DNA from: Spirochaetaceae bacterium
Lineage (GTDB): Bacteria > Spirochaetota > Spirochaetia > Treponematales > Treponemataceae
Direction: 5' to 3'
DNA: 64,000 nucleotides
Assembly (NCBI GenBank): GCA_017618015.1
Contig: JAFZVC010000027.1
Location: 62,001 to 126,000 of the forward strand
Within the stretch, counting starts at the first letter, position 1; each line of letters starts with the position of its first letter. Positions 8,982-17,749 of this stretch are shown piece by piece. The position numbers and the translations under genes are program-made. The notes under the pieces were generated by a model, which was given only the letters and a program-made list of their open reading frames with translations, did no database searches and had not been told where the DNA came from.

Positions 8982-10037
8982 TTAGCTTGCCATATTTCCA
9001 AGTTTCTTTTTGCGGTACGAAAGGATAACGCTCTGCAACAGAATGAAGAAGCAAAGCATAAGACCTGTCGTAATACTCTGCCAGTAAGGCTCGCGCAAAC
9101 CAGATGCAACAACGACGTTATTGATTGTCTTAAGCGTCATAACACCGAACAGCGTTCCAACAACACTACCAACACCACCGGAAAGAAGTGTTCCACCGAT
9201 AATCGATGATGCAATCGCCTGCATTTCAGCTTGTGTCGCGTTACTCGCGTTTCCTGCACCTGTATGGAGCAAGTAGATAAAGCCTGCAATTCCGGCCAAA
9301 AGACCGCAAAGCACATATGCAAAGAACTTTGTAAGTTTTACGTTAATACCAAGCATAAGAGCGCTTTCGCTGTTTCCACCGATTGCATACAAGTTGCGTC
9401 CAAAGCGTGTGTATTTAAGCATTGCCCACAAAAGGAGCACGATTAAAAGCGCGATTATAACACCGAGCTCTATACGCGCAGGAATGTAGTTTCCGTTACG
9501 TGCATAAGTACCAAGCCCCGGAATTGTAAGGCGGAACTCTTCAAGTTTAACGAAAGCTTCATTTTTTGCTGTGCGCGGAACCGCACTTACGATTGTTGTC
9601 ATACCGCGTGTAAAGAACATACCTGCGAGCGTTACGATGAACGGCTGAATGTTAAGGTAAGAAACAAGGAAGCCCTGAACAAGACCGATTAAAAGACCTA
9701 TTCCAAGAGCGATAAGGAGCGTTCCGAAAACGCTACCGCCTTTATCTTCCATGAACACAACCGTTGACATTGTTATAAGCGCAACAGTACCACCGACGGA
9801 TATATCAATACCACCTGTAATCATTACGATTGTAAGACCACAAGCTACAACAATCAGGAATGCGTTGTTGTTAAAAATATCAAGAAACTGCTGCGGATTC
9901 AAAAATCCACCGCCCCAAATAAGCATTGCCAAAATGTACATACCGAAGAACGTACAGATTGTTATCGTAAGCAAGAGCTTTGTGTTCGATATTGGCAGTT
10001 TCGTTTTGTTATTCATTAATTTCTGTGCTGATGCCAT
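8982..10037 (-). CDS. Sugar ABC transporter permease, YjfF-like
   Basis: The 351-residue inner-membrane protein has about nine hydrophobic segments. The family signature GLTIVMITGGIDISVGG near residue 70 and the cytoplasmic coupling region FGRNLYAIGGNSESALMLGI place it in the BPD_transp_2 family with RbsC and YjfF. It is the last gene of a four-gene importer and starts 3 bases from the preceding permease. With the YtfT-like permease it would form a heterodimeric pore, as in E. coli YtfT-YjfF. Confidence 0.88.
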   Translation of the reverse strand: MASAQKLMNNKTKLPISNTKLLLTITICTFFGMYILAMLIWGGGFLNPQQFLDIFNNNAFLIVVACGLTIVMITGGIDISVGGTVALITMSTVVFMEDKGGSVFGTLLIALGIGLLIGLVQGFLVSYLNIQPFIVTLAGMFFTRGMTTIVSAVPRTAKNEAFVKLEEFRLTIPGLGTYARNGNYIPARIELGVIIALLIVLLLWAMLKYTRFGRNLYAIGGNSESALMLGINVKLTKFFAYVLCGLLAGIAGFIYLLHTGAGNASNATQAEMQAIASSIIGGTLLSGGVGSVVGTLFGVMTLKTINNVVVASGLREPYWQSITTGLMLCFFILLQSVILSYRKKKLGNMAS

Positions 10038-10039
10038 AA

Positions 10040-11110
10040 TTATATCCTCACTACTTTTTTACCAGAAAGGCTGTTGCGAAGCTTCTGGAAAGCCTCTTTT
10101 ACAACCGGGGATCCGATAACAACGATCAAGATGATAACAATAGCCTTGTACGCTTTAACAGCTGTAGAAGAAACTTTCATTGCATACAGGGTTGTTGTAA
10201 GTGTCTGAATGATGTAAGCACCAATTACAGAACCAGCAAGTTTGAATTTACCACCACCAAGTGAGTTACCACCGATAGCAACTGCAAGAATTACATCCAT
10301 TTCGATATCGATAAGGATTGTCTCATGGTTTATAAGACCAATACGGCAAACGTTCATTGAACCCGCGATCGTAACACACACGCCAAGGATAAGGAAGACA
10401 GCCATCTTCATCAGCATTGGGTTAATACCGTTCAATCTTGCGGCTTTTTCGTTAATACCGACTGCCTGAATGTAAAGCCCTAAGTTCGTAAACTTCAGAA
10501 GAAGCTTTATCAGGATTATAAAAATGACAACGATAATGATTGGACTTGGTATCGGAATACCGGGGATAAATCCACCGAGACCACTCAAAAGCGGACTTTC
10601 AACATTAGGTGTTGCACCACCGTTTATCCAGTAAGCGATAGGACGACCTGCTGTAAACAGAATCAATGATGCAATCATCGGTTGAATGTTGAACTTCGCA
10701 ATAAGTATACCATTCATCAGACAGAACAGAATTGCAACGATACAAGCCAGAATAAGAGCGAGGAGAATAATCGGTACTGTTATAGTATTTGCGCGAAGTA
10801 TTTTTACGAAAACACTACCCGCAATAGCAGCTGAAGCACCGATTGAAATATCCTGTCCTTTTGTGGCAGACGTTATGAGTGTCATACCGATGGCAAGAAT
10901 AACAAGCTCCGAAGCTCCGTTCAGAATACTAACAAGGTTTCCTGAAAGAACGGAGTTTCCCATATTGTTTGTTTTTATAGAAATTGAAAAGAAACTGGGA
11001 TCCCGGATAAGGTTGAATACTACAAGCAAAAGTAGTGCAAAAACCGGAATTGCCAGCTGGGACTGAGTAAACTTTTTCAGCTCCCGTGATAAAACGAATT
11101 TCTTACTCAT
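10040..11110 (-). CDS. Sugar ABC transporter permease, YtfT-like
   Basis: The hydrophobic protein of 356 residues belongs to the BPD_transp_2 family. GMTLITSATKGQDISIGA corresponds to the conserved segment that reads ITGGIDISVGG in its partner, and YIQAVGINEKAARLNGI is the coupling loop. I chose the ATG at 11110, which overlaps the ATPase stop by 8 bases and has GGGAGGAAGAG just upstream. An in-frame TTG at 11131 is less likely. It works with the adjacent YjfF-like permease and the two-domain ATPase to import a monosaccharide. Confidence 0.87.
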   Translation of the reverse strand: MSKKFVLSRELKKFTQSQLAIPVFALLLLVVFNLIRDPSFFSISIKTNNMGNSVLSGNLVSILNGASELVILAIGMTLITSATKGQDISIGASAAIAGSVFVKILRANTITVPIILLALILACIVAILFCLMNGILIAKFNIQPMIASLILFTAGRPIAYWINGGATPNVESPLLSGLGGFIPGIPIPSPIIIVVIFIILIKLLLKFTNLGLYIQAVGINEKAARLNGINPMLMKMAVFLILGVCVTIAGSMNVCRIGLINHETILIDIEMDVILAVAIGGNSLGGGKFKLAGSVIGAYIIQTLTTTLYAMKVSSTAVKAYKAIVIILIVVIGSPVVKEAFQKLRNSLSGKKVVRI

Positions 11111-12614
11111 TGTTGGCTCTTCCTCCCGCAATTGTGCGCATTATATTATCCTGAGAAAGCTCATCTTCTCTAAGCTCACCAACGATATTTCGATCTCTCA
11201 TAACAATAAGTCTTGAACAAACGTTGAGCATTTCCTGAATCTCAGAAGAAATGAACGTAAGACCTACACCCTGTTCCGCAAGCTTAAGAACCTGTTTCTG
11301 AATCTCTACCTTTGTACCTACGTCGATACCGCGGGTCGGTTCGTCAAGGATAAGATACTGTGGGTTCGTAAGCAGCCAGCGTGCCAGAATAACTTTCTGC
11401 TGATTACCACCGGAAAGCGATTTAATCGGCGTATCTTTTGAAGCTGTCTTAATCTGCAGAAGTTTTATGTATTCATCGGCAAACTTTTCTGCTTCAGCTT
11501 TAGAGAACGGCTTAAAGAAGCCTTTCAAAACCTGAAGCGCAAGAATTATGTTCTCGCGGACGGACAAGTCCTGGATAATACCATCGCCTTTTCTGTCTTC
11601 TGGAAGATAACCAATACCGTTTTTCATAGCATCGAGCGGCTTGTTAATCTTAACGTCTTTTCCGCCAATTTTTACGGTTCCGCCTGTTACACGGTCTGCA
11701 GCAAAAATCGCACGAACGCTTTCACTTCGGCCTGAACCAAGAAGACCTGTAAAGCCGTTGACTTCGCCTTTCATCGTTCTGAAATTGAATGGTTTAACAC
11801 CTTCTGAGCTTGAAAGGTCGTACGCTTCGTAAACAGCTTCTTTATCGCCCGCATATGCTTTTTTCTGCTGCTTGAGTTTAGAAATATCTTCAAGGTCTTT
11901 ACCAAGCATGGCAGAAATAAGGTCAACTTTAGGCAAGTCTTTTATCTCATATTCTCCAACAAGTTCACCGTTGCGAAGAACGGTTATCTTGTCGCAAACT
12001 TCATATACCTGATCAAGAAAGTGCGTAATAAAAATAATACCAACGCCGTGAGACTTCAAATCTCTCATCAAAGAGAACAGAAGCTCAACTTCGCGTTCAT
12101 CAAGTGATGATGTCGGTTCGTCAAGAATAAGAACCTTACATTCCATATCAACTGCACGAGCAATAGCAACCATTTGCTGAACCGCTATGGAGCATGTTCC
12201 AAGCTGCTGTGCCGCTTTTACTGGAATTTTCAGTTTTTGTAATATCTCATCTGCTCTTTTTTCTTGAGCACGCCAATTTATAAAATGATATTTACCACGT
12301 CCTATAAACATATTCTCTGCAACAGTCAGATTAGGACACAGTGTTATTTCCTGATATACGGTGCTTATACCCATGTTCTGGGCATCTTGTGGTGAACGAA
12401 TTGAAACTGGATTTCCCGCAACACGTATTTCGCCGGAATCCATTGTGTAAACACCGGTTAAAACCTTTACCAGTGTCGATTTTCCTGCTCCATTCTCACC
12501 CATAAGTGCATGGATTTCGCCTTGACACAGGGTAAAATCTACATTACTAAGGGCTTTGACTCCGGGGAATGTTTTGGATATTCCACGCATGGATAAAACA
12601 ACATTATTACTCAT
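11103..12614 (-). CDS. Sugar ABC transporter ATP-binding protein, two ATPase domains, YtfR/MglA type
   Basis: The 503-residue cytoplasmic protein has two ABC domains in tandem. The first has an intact Walker A (GENGAGKST near 41). The second has the degenerate GLLGSGRSE in place of a Walker A lysine, which is the rule in this sugar-importer class, yet keeps its signature LSGGNQQK and Walker B LILDEPTRGID. Start ATG at 12614 with GGTGG upstream. It energises the two permeases downstream in the operon. Homologous YtfQRT-YjfF systems import galactofuranose, and related AraUVWZ systems of Shewanella import arabinose. The pentose enzymes next door favour a pentose here. Confidence 0.92.
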   Translation of the reverse strand: MSNNVVLSMRGISKTFPGVKALSNVDFTLCQGEIHALMGENGAGKSTLVKVLTGVYTMDSGEIRVAGNPVSIRSPQDAQNMGISTVYQEITLCPNLTVAENMFIGRGKYHFINWRAQEKRADEILQKLKIPVKAAQQLGTCSIAVQQMVAIARAVDMECKVLILDEPTSSLDEREVELLFSLMRDLKSHGVGIIFITHFLDQVYEVCDKITVLRNGELVGEYEIKDLPKVDLISAMLGKDLEDISKLKQQKKAYAGDKEAVYEAYDLSSSEGVKPFNFRTMKGEVNGFTGLLGSGRSESVRAIFAADRVTGGTVKIGGKDVKINKPLDAMKNGIGYLPEDRKGDGIIQDLSVRENIILALQVLKGFFKPFSKAEAEKFADEYIKLLQIKTASKDTPIKSLSGGNQQKVILARWLLTNPQYLILDEPTRGIDVGTKVEIQKQVLKLAEQGVGLTFISSEIQEMLNVCSRLIVMRDRNIVGELREDELSQDNIMRTIAGGRANNE

Positions 12615-12739
12615 TGATAATTACCACCTATTTTGTTTACGGTGTATAAAAATTCGGCGTAAAATATGTGGGAAATACACACTTTACGCCGTACATCAGT
12701 ATTGATGCCGGAAATATCCCGGCATCAGTTCTTTATAAC

Positions 12740-13693
12740 TTAGTCACCAAGACCGTATGTATCGATGTCAGCTGCTGTAAGAGTTCTAGCATCGAAACCT
12801 TTTTCTTCGTTGATAACTTTCTTTCCAGGAACTTTTCCAGCCTTGATGTAGCTGTCGATAAGTTTTGCCTGGAATGGTGAACACTGACCATCATAGTTCC
12901 AGTTACCTGCGAGAAGTTCGCGGAGAGCCCACTTGTTGCAGTCGAATCCCATAACAACTACGTCACCGTTTACACCGTGTGTAATACCAGCTTCGTCGAG
13001 AGCTGCTACAGCACCCTTAGCCATACCATCGTTCTCAGCATAGATAACATTGAATTTCTCACCAGAGTTGATTACAGACTCTGTGATCTTCTTTGCTTCA
13101 GCCTCGTCCCATGTAGCTGTCTGCTGAACAACTTTCTTCATTGTTCCCTTAGCAAACTGTGCATCGAGAGCGCCTGTGCGTCCGATCTGAGCGTCTGAAC
13201 CCATAGCACCCTGGATATGGATTACGTTGTACTCAGGAAGTTTAAGAGAAAGCAGCCAATTAACAGCTGTGTCACCTTCGTTAGCCATGTCAGAAACAAC
13301 TGCGCACTCATAGAGGTCTTCGCTTGTGTTGATCATGCGGTCAAAAAGGAAAACTTTGATACCAGCTTCTTTAGCTGATTTAAGAACTACGTCCCATCCG
13401 TCTGTTGCAGCAGCAGAAATAAGAAGATAGTCAACACCGTCTGTGATGAACTGTTTTGCAGCATTGAGCTGTTCATCGTTCTTCAGGCTGTAGTATGTCT
13501 TTGCTTCATAACCGTTAGCAGCATTGAATACTGTCTCGAAATCTTTTACGTTAGCAGCGCGATAGCCAGATTCTGACGGTGGGTTGTTAACGATACCAAC
13601 TTTGATAAGGTTTGATTTTGCTTCTTTCTTTCCACCAGCGAAAATAGGAGCAACCAGCATAAGAGCCATAAGAACCAACAAGAATTTTTTCAT
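12740..13693 (-). CDS. Periplasmic sugar-binding protein of the ABC importer
   Basis: The mature protein belongs to the periplasmic binding protein 4 family: LIKVGIVNNPPSESGYR, GVDYLLISAAATDGWD, KVFLFDRMINTSED and NVIYAENDGMAKGA are visible. I chose the ATG at 13693 (317 residues) because it is preceded by GAGGAGGA and gives a clean signal peptide MKKFLLVLMALMLVAPIFA. There is no lipobox cysteine, so it should be soluble in the periplasm, unlike the lipoprotein receptor at 4735. It is the first gene of the importer operon. The 125-base gap before the ATPase gene may hold mRNA processing signals. The leader upstream carries a hairpin (13742-13773). Confidence 0.9.
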   Translation of the reverse strand: MKKFLLVLMALMLVAPIFAGGKKEAKSNLIKVGIVNNPPSESGYRAANVKDFETVFNAANGYEAKTYYSLKNDEQLNAAKQFITDGVDYLLISAAATDGWDVVLKSAKEAGIKVFLFDRMINTSEDLYECAVVSDMANEGDTAVNWLLSLKLPEYNVIHIQGAMGSDAQIGRTGALDAQFAKGTMKKVVQQTATWDEAEAKKITESVINSGEKFNVIYAENDGMAKGAVAALDEAGITHGVNGDVVVMGFDCNKWALRELLAGNWNYDGQCSPFQAKLIDSYIKAGKVPGKKVINEEKGFDARTLTAADIDTYGLGD

Positions 13694-14232
13694 AAATTCC
13701 TCCTCTTGAAAAAATAGAAAAAACGATTTTCCCACTTATTCCTGCCGAAAGTCTTCCCTCTCTTTCGTAGCAGAATTAGTGGATAATGGAATACTAAAAC
13801 CAAATAAAACAGAAGTACATGAAATAAATTATCAATTTGGTATAATTTTTTATGAAAAAAAATGATTTTGCGGTCGGATTTTTTAATTTATTAACCGTTT
13901 TTTAACTGGAAAATATATTTTTTTCCGAAAAAGTTAAAAATTCTTCGTAAAAGGTGTTTTTCGGTGCGCTTTGGAGTGCACACTTTGCGGGGCACTCGTG
14001 CGCATAAAAAAAGACGGTACCGTTAGGCACCGTCCTTTGTTTCCCCTTGTGGATGTCTTAAAAATCCATTTTTATACTACAGTGAAATAAAACAACCGTA
14101 CATGTATTTTTTTTGAAAAAATGTTCAACTTCTTCACAAAATCTCGTGATGTATAACCAAAAAGGTTAAATATTTTCCGAAAAGTTAGTTTTTTTCAGTT
14201 TGGGTTGTAGTGAACACTTCTTTGGCGTACTG
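13694..14232. promoter_or_regulatory. Gene-free divergent control region between the importer operon and pheT
   Basis: About 600 bases without a supported gene. It is very AT-rich. Contents: a hairpin in the minus-strand leader (arms 13742-13751 and 13762-13773, CGAAAG/CTTTCG extended by CTGC/GCAG); the sequence TTTTCCGAAAA(A)GTTA present twice in the same orientation (13921-13936 and 14173-14187); an inverted repeat GAGTGC/GCACTC at 13974-13979 and 13992-13997; a terminator-like hairpin pointing left (14006-14034). No convincing sigma70 promoter for the importer operon stands out. The repeated motif could be regulator-binding sites, which is inference only. Confidence 0.5.
14006..14034 (-). 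terminator. Terminator-like hairpin with no gene upstream of it
   Basis: On the minus strand GACGGTGCC (14034-14026) pairs fully with GGTACCGTC (14021-14013), allowing one G-U, and is followed by seven T (14012-14006). It has the form of an intrinsic terminator for leftward transcription, yet no minus-strand gene lies between it and pheT. It may end a small RNA or act as an attenuator in a long leader of the importer operon. Confidence 0.6.
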
Positions 14233-14261
14233 TTGTCTTCATATAAAGAGTTTGATATAAT
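14233..14261 (+). promoter_or_regulatory. Sigma70 promoter of pheT
   Basis: TTGTCT (14233-14238), a 17-base spacer and a perfect TATAAT (14256-14261). The start point would be near 14268, giving a short leader before the pheT ATG at 14291, which has GAGGT upstream. Confidence 0.75.
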
Positions 14262-14290
14262 CGTTTTATCACAGACAAAAGAGGTTAAAG

Positions 14291-16015
14291 ATGCCTAAGA
14301 TAGAAGTCAACGAAAAACTTTTTTTCAACCTGCTCGGCGAAAAATACGATTACGATACACTTGAAGCAAAACTCACATGTGGTAAAGCAGAGCTCGATGA
14401 GAAACCGGACACGTCAAAGCCGGAAAACGAGCGCGTTATTAAAATAGAACTGAACGATACGAACAGACCTGATCTTTGGTCTACAGGCGGAATTGCCCGC
14501 CAGCTTCGTCTGCACAGAACAGGAAAATCTGCTGATTACAGCTCATTCCTTTCATATAAAGGAAAACTTAAAGATTTTGGCAACCGTGTTGTAACAGTTG
14601 ACCCGGATCTTAAAGATATCCGCCCATATATGACGGCATTTGTTATCTCTGGTAAGCCGATAGACGAGCCTATGCTCCTCGATATCATCCAGACACAGGA
14701 AAAGCTTTGCTGGAACTACGGACGCAAACGCCGCTCAATTTCAATGGGTGTATACCGCTCTGCACAGGTTAAATGGCCTGTAAGCTACCATGCTGTTGAT
14801 CCGGACAAAACTTCGTTTGTTCCGCTTGCTTGCGACGCACCGATGACATGCCGCCAGATTCTTACGGACCACCCGAAAGGAAAAGAATACGGCTGGATTC
14901 TTGAAGGCAAGGCAAAATTCCCGCTTCTTAGCGATGCAAATGGTGAAACGATGTCAATGGCTCCTATCATCAACAGCGCGACTCTTGGTGCCGTAAAAGT
15001 TGGCGACAGCGACCTTATGGTAGAGATGACAGGTACTGATATGGCAGGACTTCTGCTCGCAACGAACATTGTCGCATGTGACTTCGCGGATGCAGGCTAT
15101 ACAATCCTTCCTGTTCAGGTAAAACATCCGTATGATACTGGCTTTGGAAAAGACCTTGTAACGCCTTACTACTTCCAGGAGACAACTGATGCAAAGCTTT
15201 CTGCAGTTAACAAACGCCTTGGTGTTGAGCTTACTGCTGATGAAGTTGTTGAGTCTCTTGCAAAGATGGGCTGTTCAGCAACAGTCACAAAAAAAGATGG
15301 TGATACAGTTTTCACTCTGACACCGCCACCATACCGCAACGACTTTTTACATGAAGTTGACGTTATAGAAGATATCATGATGGGTAAGGAACTTGCATTC
15401 TTCACCCCGGAAAAGCCACATGATTTTACAATTGGTCGTCTGCTTCCTGTAACACTTTTGAGCCGCAAAGCAAAAGAGCTTATGGTTGGTATGGGATATC
15501 AGGAAATGATATTCAACTATCTTGGCTCAAAGAAAGACTTCATCGACAACATGAACATTGACGCTTCTGGCGTTATTGAAATTGCAAACCCGATGAGCGA
15601 GAACTATCAGTTCGTAAGACCATCGATTATTGCGTCTCTTCTTTCTGCAGAAGCTGGTTCTGCAAACGCAGTTTACCCGCACAAGATTTTTGAGACTGGA
15701 AAGATTGCGTTCCTTTGCGAAGAAGAGAACACAGGCACAAAGACGATTCAGAGCCTTGGCTTCCTTACAGCTTCCGGCGACGCAAACTTCAACACAGCCG
15801 CCAGCGAGGTTGCCACACTTATTCACTTCCTCAACCACGAGTATGTGGTTTCTGAAGCGAATGACCCGCGTTTTATCCCTGGTCGTCAGGCAAACATCAT
15901 GAAAGATGGTAAAGTAATCGGTATTTTTGGTGAAGTTCACCCACAAGTTCTTGAAAACTGGCAGATCACAGTTCCGTGCGTCGCCGGTGAAGTGAACCTG
16001 GAAGAACTTCTGTAG
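14291..16015 (+). CDS. pheT: Phenylalanyl-tRNA synthetase beta subunit, archaeal/eukaryotic type
   Basis: The 574-residue protein is much shorter than the common bacterial PheT of about 800 residues and lacks the N-terminal tRNA-binding OB domain and the C-terminal anticodon-binding domain. It matches the archaeal/eukaryal form: MPKIEVNEKLFFNLLGE start, ELNDTNRPDLWSTGGIARQL, TPPPYRNDFLHEVDVIEDIMMG (the B5 domain) and the C-terminal FGEVHPQVLENW. With the alpha subunit (not in the window) it charges tRNA-Phe. Spirochaetes are known to carry this horizontally acquired form. It has its own promoter and terminator. Confidence 0.95.
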   Translation: MPKIEVNEKLFFNLLGEKYDYDTLEAKLTCGKAELDEKPDTSKPENERVIKIELNDTNRPDLWSTGGIARQLRLHRTGKSADYSSFLSYKGKLKDFGNRVVTVDPDLKDIRPYMTAFVISGKPIDEPMLLDIIQTQEKLCWNYGRKRRSISMGVYRSAQVKWPVSYHAVDPDKTSFVPLACDAPMTCRQILTDHPKGKEYGWILEGKAKFPLLSDANGETMSMAPIINSATLGAVKVGDSDLMVEMTGTDMAGLLLATNIVACDFADAGYTILPVQVKHPYDTGFGKDLVTPYYFQETTDAKLSAVNKRLGVELTADEVVESLAKMGCSATVTKKDGDTVFTLTPPPYRNDFLHEVDVIEDIMMGKELAFFTPEKPHDFTIGRLLPVTLLSRKAKELMVGMGYQEMIFNYLGSKKDFIDNMNIDASGVIEIANPMSENYQFVRPSIIASLLSAEAGSANAVYPHKIFETGKIAFLCEEENTGTKTIQSLGFLTASGDANFNTAASEVATLIHFLNHEYVVSEANDPRFIPGRQANIMKDGKVIGIFGEVHPQVLENWQITVPCVAGEVNLEELL

Positions 16016-16019
16016 AAAA

Positions 16020-16050
16020 AAAAGCCGCAGTTTTCGCTGCGGTTTTTTTA
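16020..16050 (+). terminator. Intrinsic terminator after pheT, probably bidirectional
   Basis: CCGCAG (16025-16030) pairs with CTGCGG (16037-16042), flanked by an A run on the left and a T run on the right. It can therefore serve both pheT and the convergent methyltransferase gene. Confidence 0.85.
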
Positions 16051-16058
16051 TGCCTTTT

Positions 16059-16841
16059 TTACTGTCTTTTCAGTTCGTACAGGATTACCGCCGCCGCCTG
16101 CGCAACGTTAAGGCTTTCCATATTGTCTGCCGGAGCCGGTATCGTCACAAGATGATCACACAACTCGCTTATTTCGCGCGATATTCCATGCTCCTCGTTT
16201 CCAAGTACAATCATCACCGGTAAAACAGCTTCCGTTCCGTCCTTGCGCTTTTTCATGCGCAGGCTTGCCATTTTCGAAATGCTGTTTGAACCGCGGACAT
16301 CAGTTCCAAAAACAGCGAATTTACCCTTTGCGTCACGGATAAGGTTTTCCATCGATTTAACAGAATACACGTTGACTTTTTCCATGCCGCCCTGCGCAAC
16401 ACGGTATGCACTCGTCGTAACCCCAGCCTGAGCCTCGTCCAACGGAATTACGATATTTTTAACGCCAAAAAAAGCCGCTGATCGGATAATTGCGCCTACA
16501 TTGTTTGCGTTTCCTACTCTGTCGAGCAAAAAAACGTCCTCTTTGTTCATAACCCATTTGTCTACATCAGCAGGAGAAAGCCGCAATATCTCAGGCTGGG
16601 GAATCATCGCCACCACTCCCTGATGGTGTACGCTTCCACAAAGCTTTTCCAGCTCAACGCCGCTTTCCACCTGATTGTAAGGAGCTTTCCTTTGTGCCAT
16701 TGAACGGCATAAATCACCGAACTGAGCCGCTCTGTCCGCGGTAAAATAAAGTCTGCGAATCTTTTCCGGGCTGTTCCGCTCCAACGCTTTTACGGCCTCA
16801 AAGCCGCAAACTGCAAGTTCTTTGTTAAGTTTGTTTTTCAT
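16059..16841 (-). CDS. TrmH/SpoU-family RNA 2'-O-methyltransferase
   Basis: The 260-residue SPOUT enzyme transfers a methyl group from S-adenosylmethionine to a ribose 2'-OH in rRNA or tRNA. The three family motifs are present: NNVGAIIRSAAFFGVKN, VLGNEEHGIS and IPAPADNMESLNVAQAAAV. The last two form the trefoil-knot cofactor site. An N-terminal substrate-binding region of about 95 residues precedes it, as in RlmB and TsnR. The target base cannot be assigned. It faces pheT tail-to-tail. Its start codon lies only about 10 bases from a -10 box and has no Shine-Dalgarno sequence. Confidence 0.85.
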   Translation of the reverse strand: MKNKLNKELAVCGFEAVKALERNSPEKIRRLYFTADRAAQFGDLCRSMAQRKAPYNQVESGVELEKLCGSVHHQGVVAMIPQPEILRLSPADVDKWVMNKEDVFLLDRVGNANNVGAIIRSAAFFGVKNIVIPLDEAQAGVTTSAYRVAQGGMEKVNVYSVKSMENLIRDAKGKFAVFGTDVRGSNSISKMASLRMKKRKDGTEAVLPVMIVLGNEEHGISREISELCDHLVTIPAPADNMESLNVAQAAAVILYELKRQ

Positions 16842-16850
16842 ACAAACAGG

Positions 16851-16879
16851 AATGTATCATTAAATCTGCATTTTGACAA
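16851..16879 (-). promoter_or_regulatory. Promoter of the TrmH-type gene, near-leaderless
   Basis: On the minus strand TTGTCA (16879-16874), a 17-base spacer and TACATT (16856-16851). The start point would fall about three bases before the ATG at 16841. It overlaps the divergent promoter of the ECF gene. Confidence 0.45.
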
Positions 16880-16908
16880 TTGATGAAAAAATGTCTTTTT
16901 GATATAAT
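16880..16908 (+). promoter_or_regulatory. Promoter and structured leader of the ECF S-component gene
   Basis: TTGATG (16880-16885), 17 bases and TATAAT (16903-16908). The leader of about 70 bases holds the hairpin TACCG/CGGTA (16934-16938 and 16945-16949) upstream of TGAGGT and the ATG at 16985. Vitamin-transporter leaders often carry small riboswitches, but I recognise no known class here. Confidence 0.6.
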
Positions 16909-16984
16909 CCGCTAGATTTCATGTTGTAGGCTATACCGCATGTACGGTAGTTAACCTGCCATCACGTTTTTATGAGGTATTTTT

Positions 16985-17611
16985 ATGGATAATACTAAAA
17001 GAAAAAAAACACTTCTTGGAGTAGCTCTTACAGCTGCTTTTGGCGCACTGACAGTTCTTTTTGCATTTACACGGCTTGGTATGATTCCGTGGTTCTCCGG
17101 TGCTTCAATCACGATTCTTCATGTTCCTGTAATTCTTTGTACGCTTATTGCTGGTATTTGGGCTGGTTCAGGCGTTGGTCTTATTTTTGGCGTAAGCTCC
17201 CTTATCCTTGCTGCAACACAGGGTACAGGTCTTGACCTTTATTTTGTGAACCCGCTTATTTCAGTTTTGCCACGTCTTCTTATCGCGCCAGCTGTTTATT
17301 TCTCATTCTTAGGTTTCAAAAAAATCTCTTCAAAAACAAAATACTTCCCTATGGTGCTTTCTTATGCGCTCGCGTCTTTTATCGGAACAATAACAAACTC
17401 TTTCTTTGTTCTTGGCGCACTTGTTATTTCTGGCGCTATTTCTTTCGAGATAATGTTCACGGTTCTTTTCTCGAACACGCTTCTTGAAGCAGCAGCGGCC
17501 GTCATCATCTGTGTAACTGTTATGGTTGTAAAAGATTCAACGGTTTCTTCCCGCAACAAAAAATCAAAGCTTTCAAAACTTGATGACAATGCTGATTCTG
17601 CAAACAAGTAA
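16985..17611 (+). CDS. ECF transporter S component
   Basis: The 208-residue protein has five or six hydrophobic segments and the ECF S-component pattern: a cytoplasmic N-terminus rich in Lys, then LGVALTAAFGALTVLFAF (with the small-residue motif that docks on EcfT), FSGASITILHVPVILC and GSGVGLIFGVSSLI. It would bind a vitamin or similar micronutrient and use a shared ECF energising module encoded elsewhere. The substrate cannot be told. The C-terminal tail of about 30 residues is polar and rich in Ser, Lys and Asp. It stands alone between its own promoter and a terminator. Confidence 0.8.
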   Translation: MDNTKRKKTLLGVALTAAFGALTVLFAFTRLGMIPWFSGASITILHVPVILCTLIAGIWAGSGVGLIFGVSSLILAATQGTGLDLYFVNPLISVLPRLLIAPAVYFSFLGFKKISSKTKYFPMVLSYALASFIGTITNSFFVLGALVISGAISFEIMFTVLFSNTLLEAAAAVIICVTVMVVKDSTVSSRNKKSKLSKLDDNADSANK

Positions 17612-17626
17612 CTAGCGTTTTTTTGC

Positions 17627-17677
17627 ATAAAACCCCGGTGTCAAATGGTGTATTCCTCTTGAGCTGGGGTTTTTTAT
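17627..17677 (+). terminator. Probable terminator after the ECF gene
   Basis: AAAACCCC (17629-17636) pairs with GGGGTTTT (17666-17673), followed by more T. The loop is long (about 29 bases), so efficiency is uncertain. Confidence 0.5.
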
Positions 17678-17713
17678 TTGTACGGAGAGTTTATACTCCG
17701 ATTCATTGTGTAC

Positions 17714-17742
17714 TTGCAGTATTTCAAAAAATGAACGATTAT
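17714..17742 (+). promoter_or_regulatory. Candidate promoter of trkA-trkH giving a leaderless mRNA
   Basis: TTGCAG (17714-17719), 17 bases and GATTAT (17737-17742). The start point would coincide with the trkA ATG at 17750, which has no Shine-Dalgarno sequence. The -10 box is weak. Confidence 0.35.
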
Positions 17743-17749
17743 TAACTAT

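Noticed and set aside
16915-16984. Known riboswitch upstream of the ECF S-component gene
   Set aside because: A hairpin exists, but the conserved bases of the TPP, FMN, cobalamin, THF and preQ1 classes are not recognisable.
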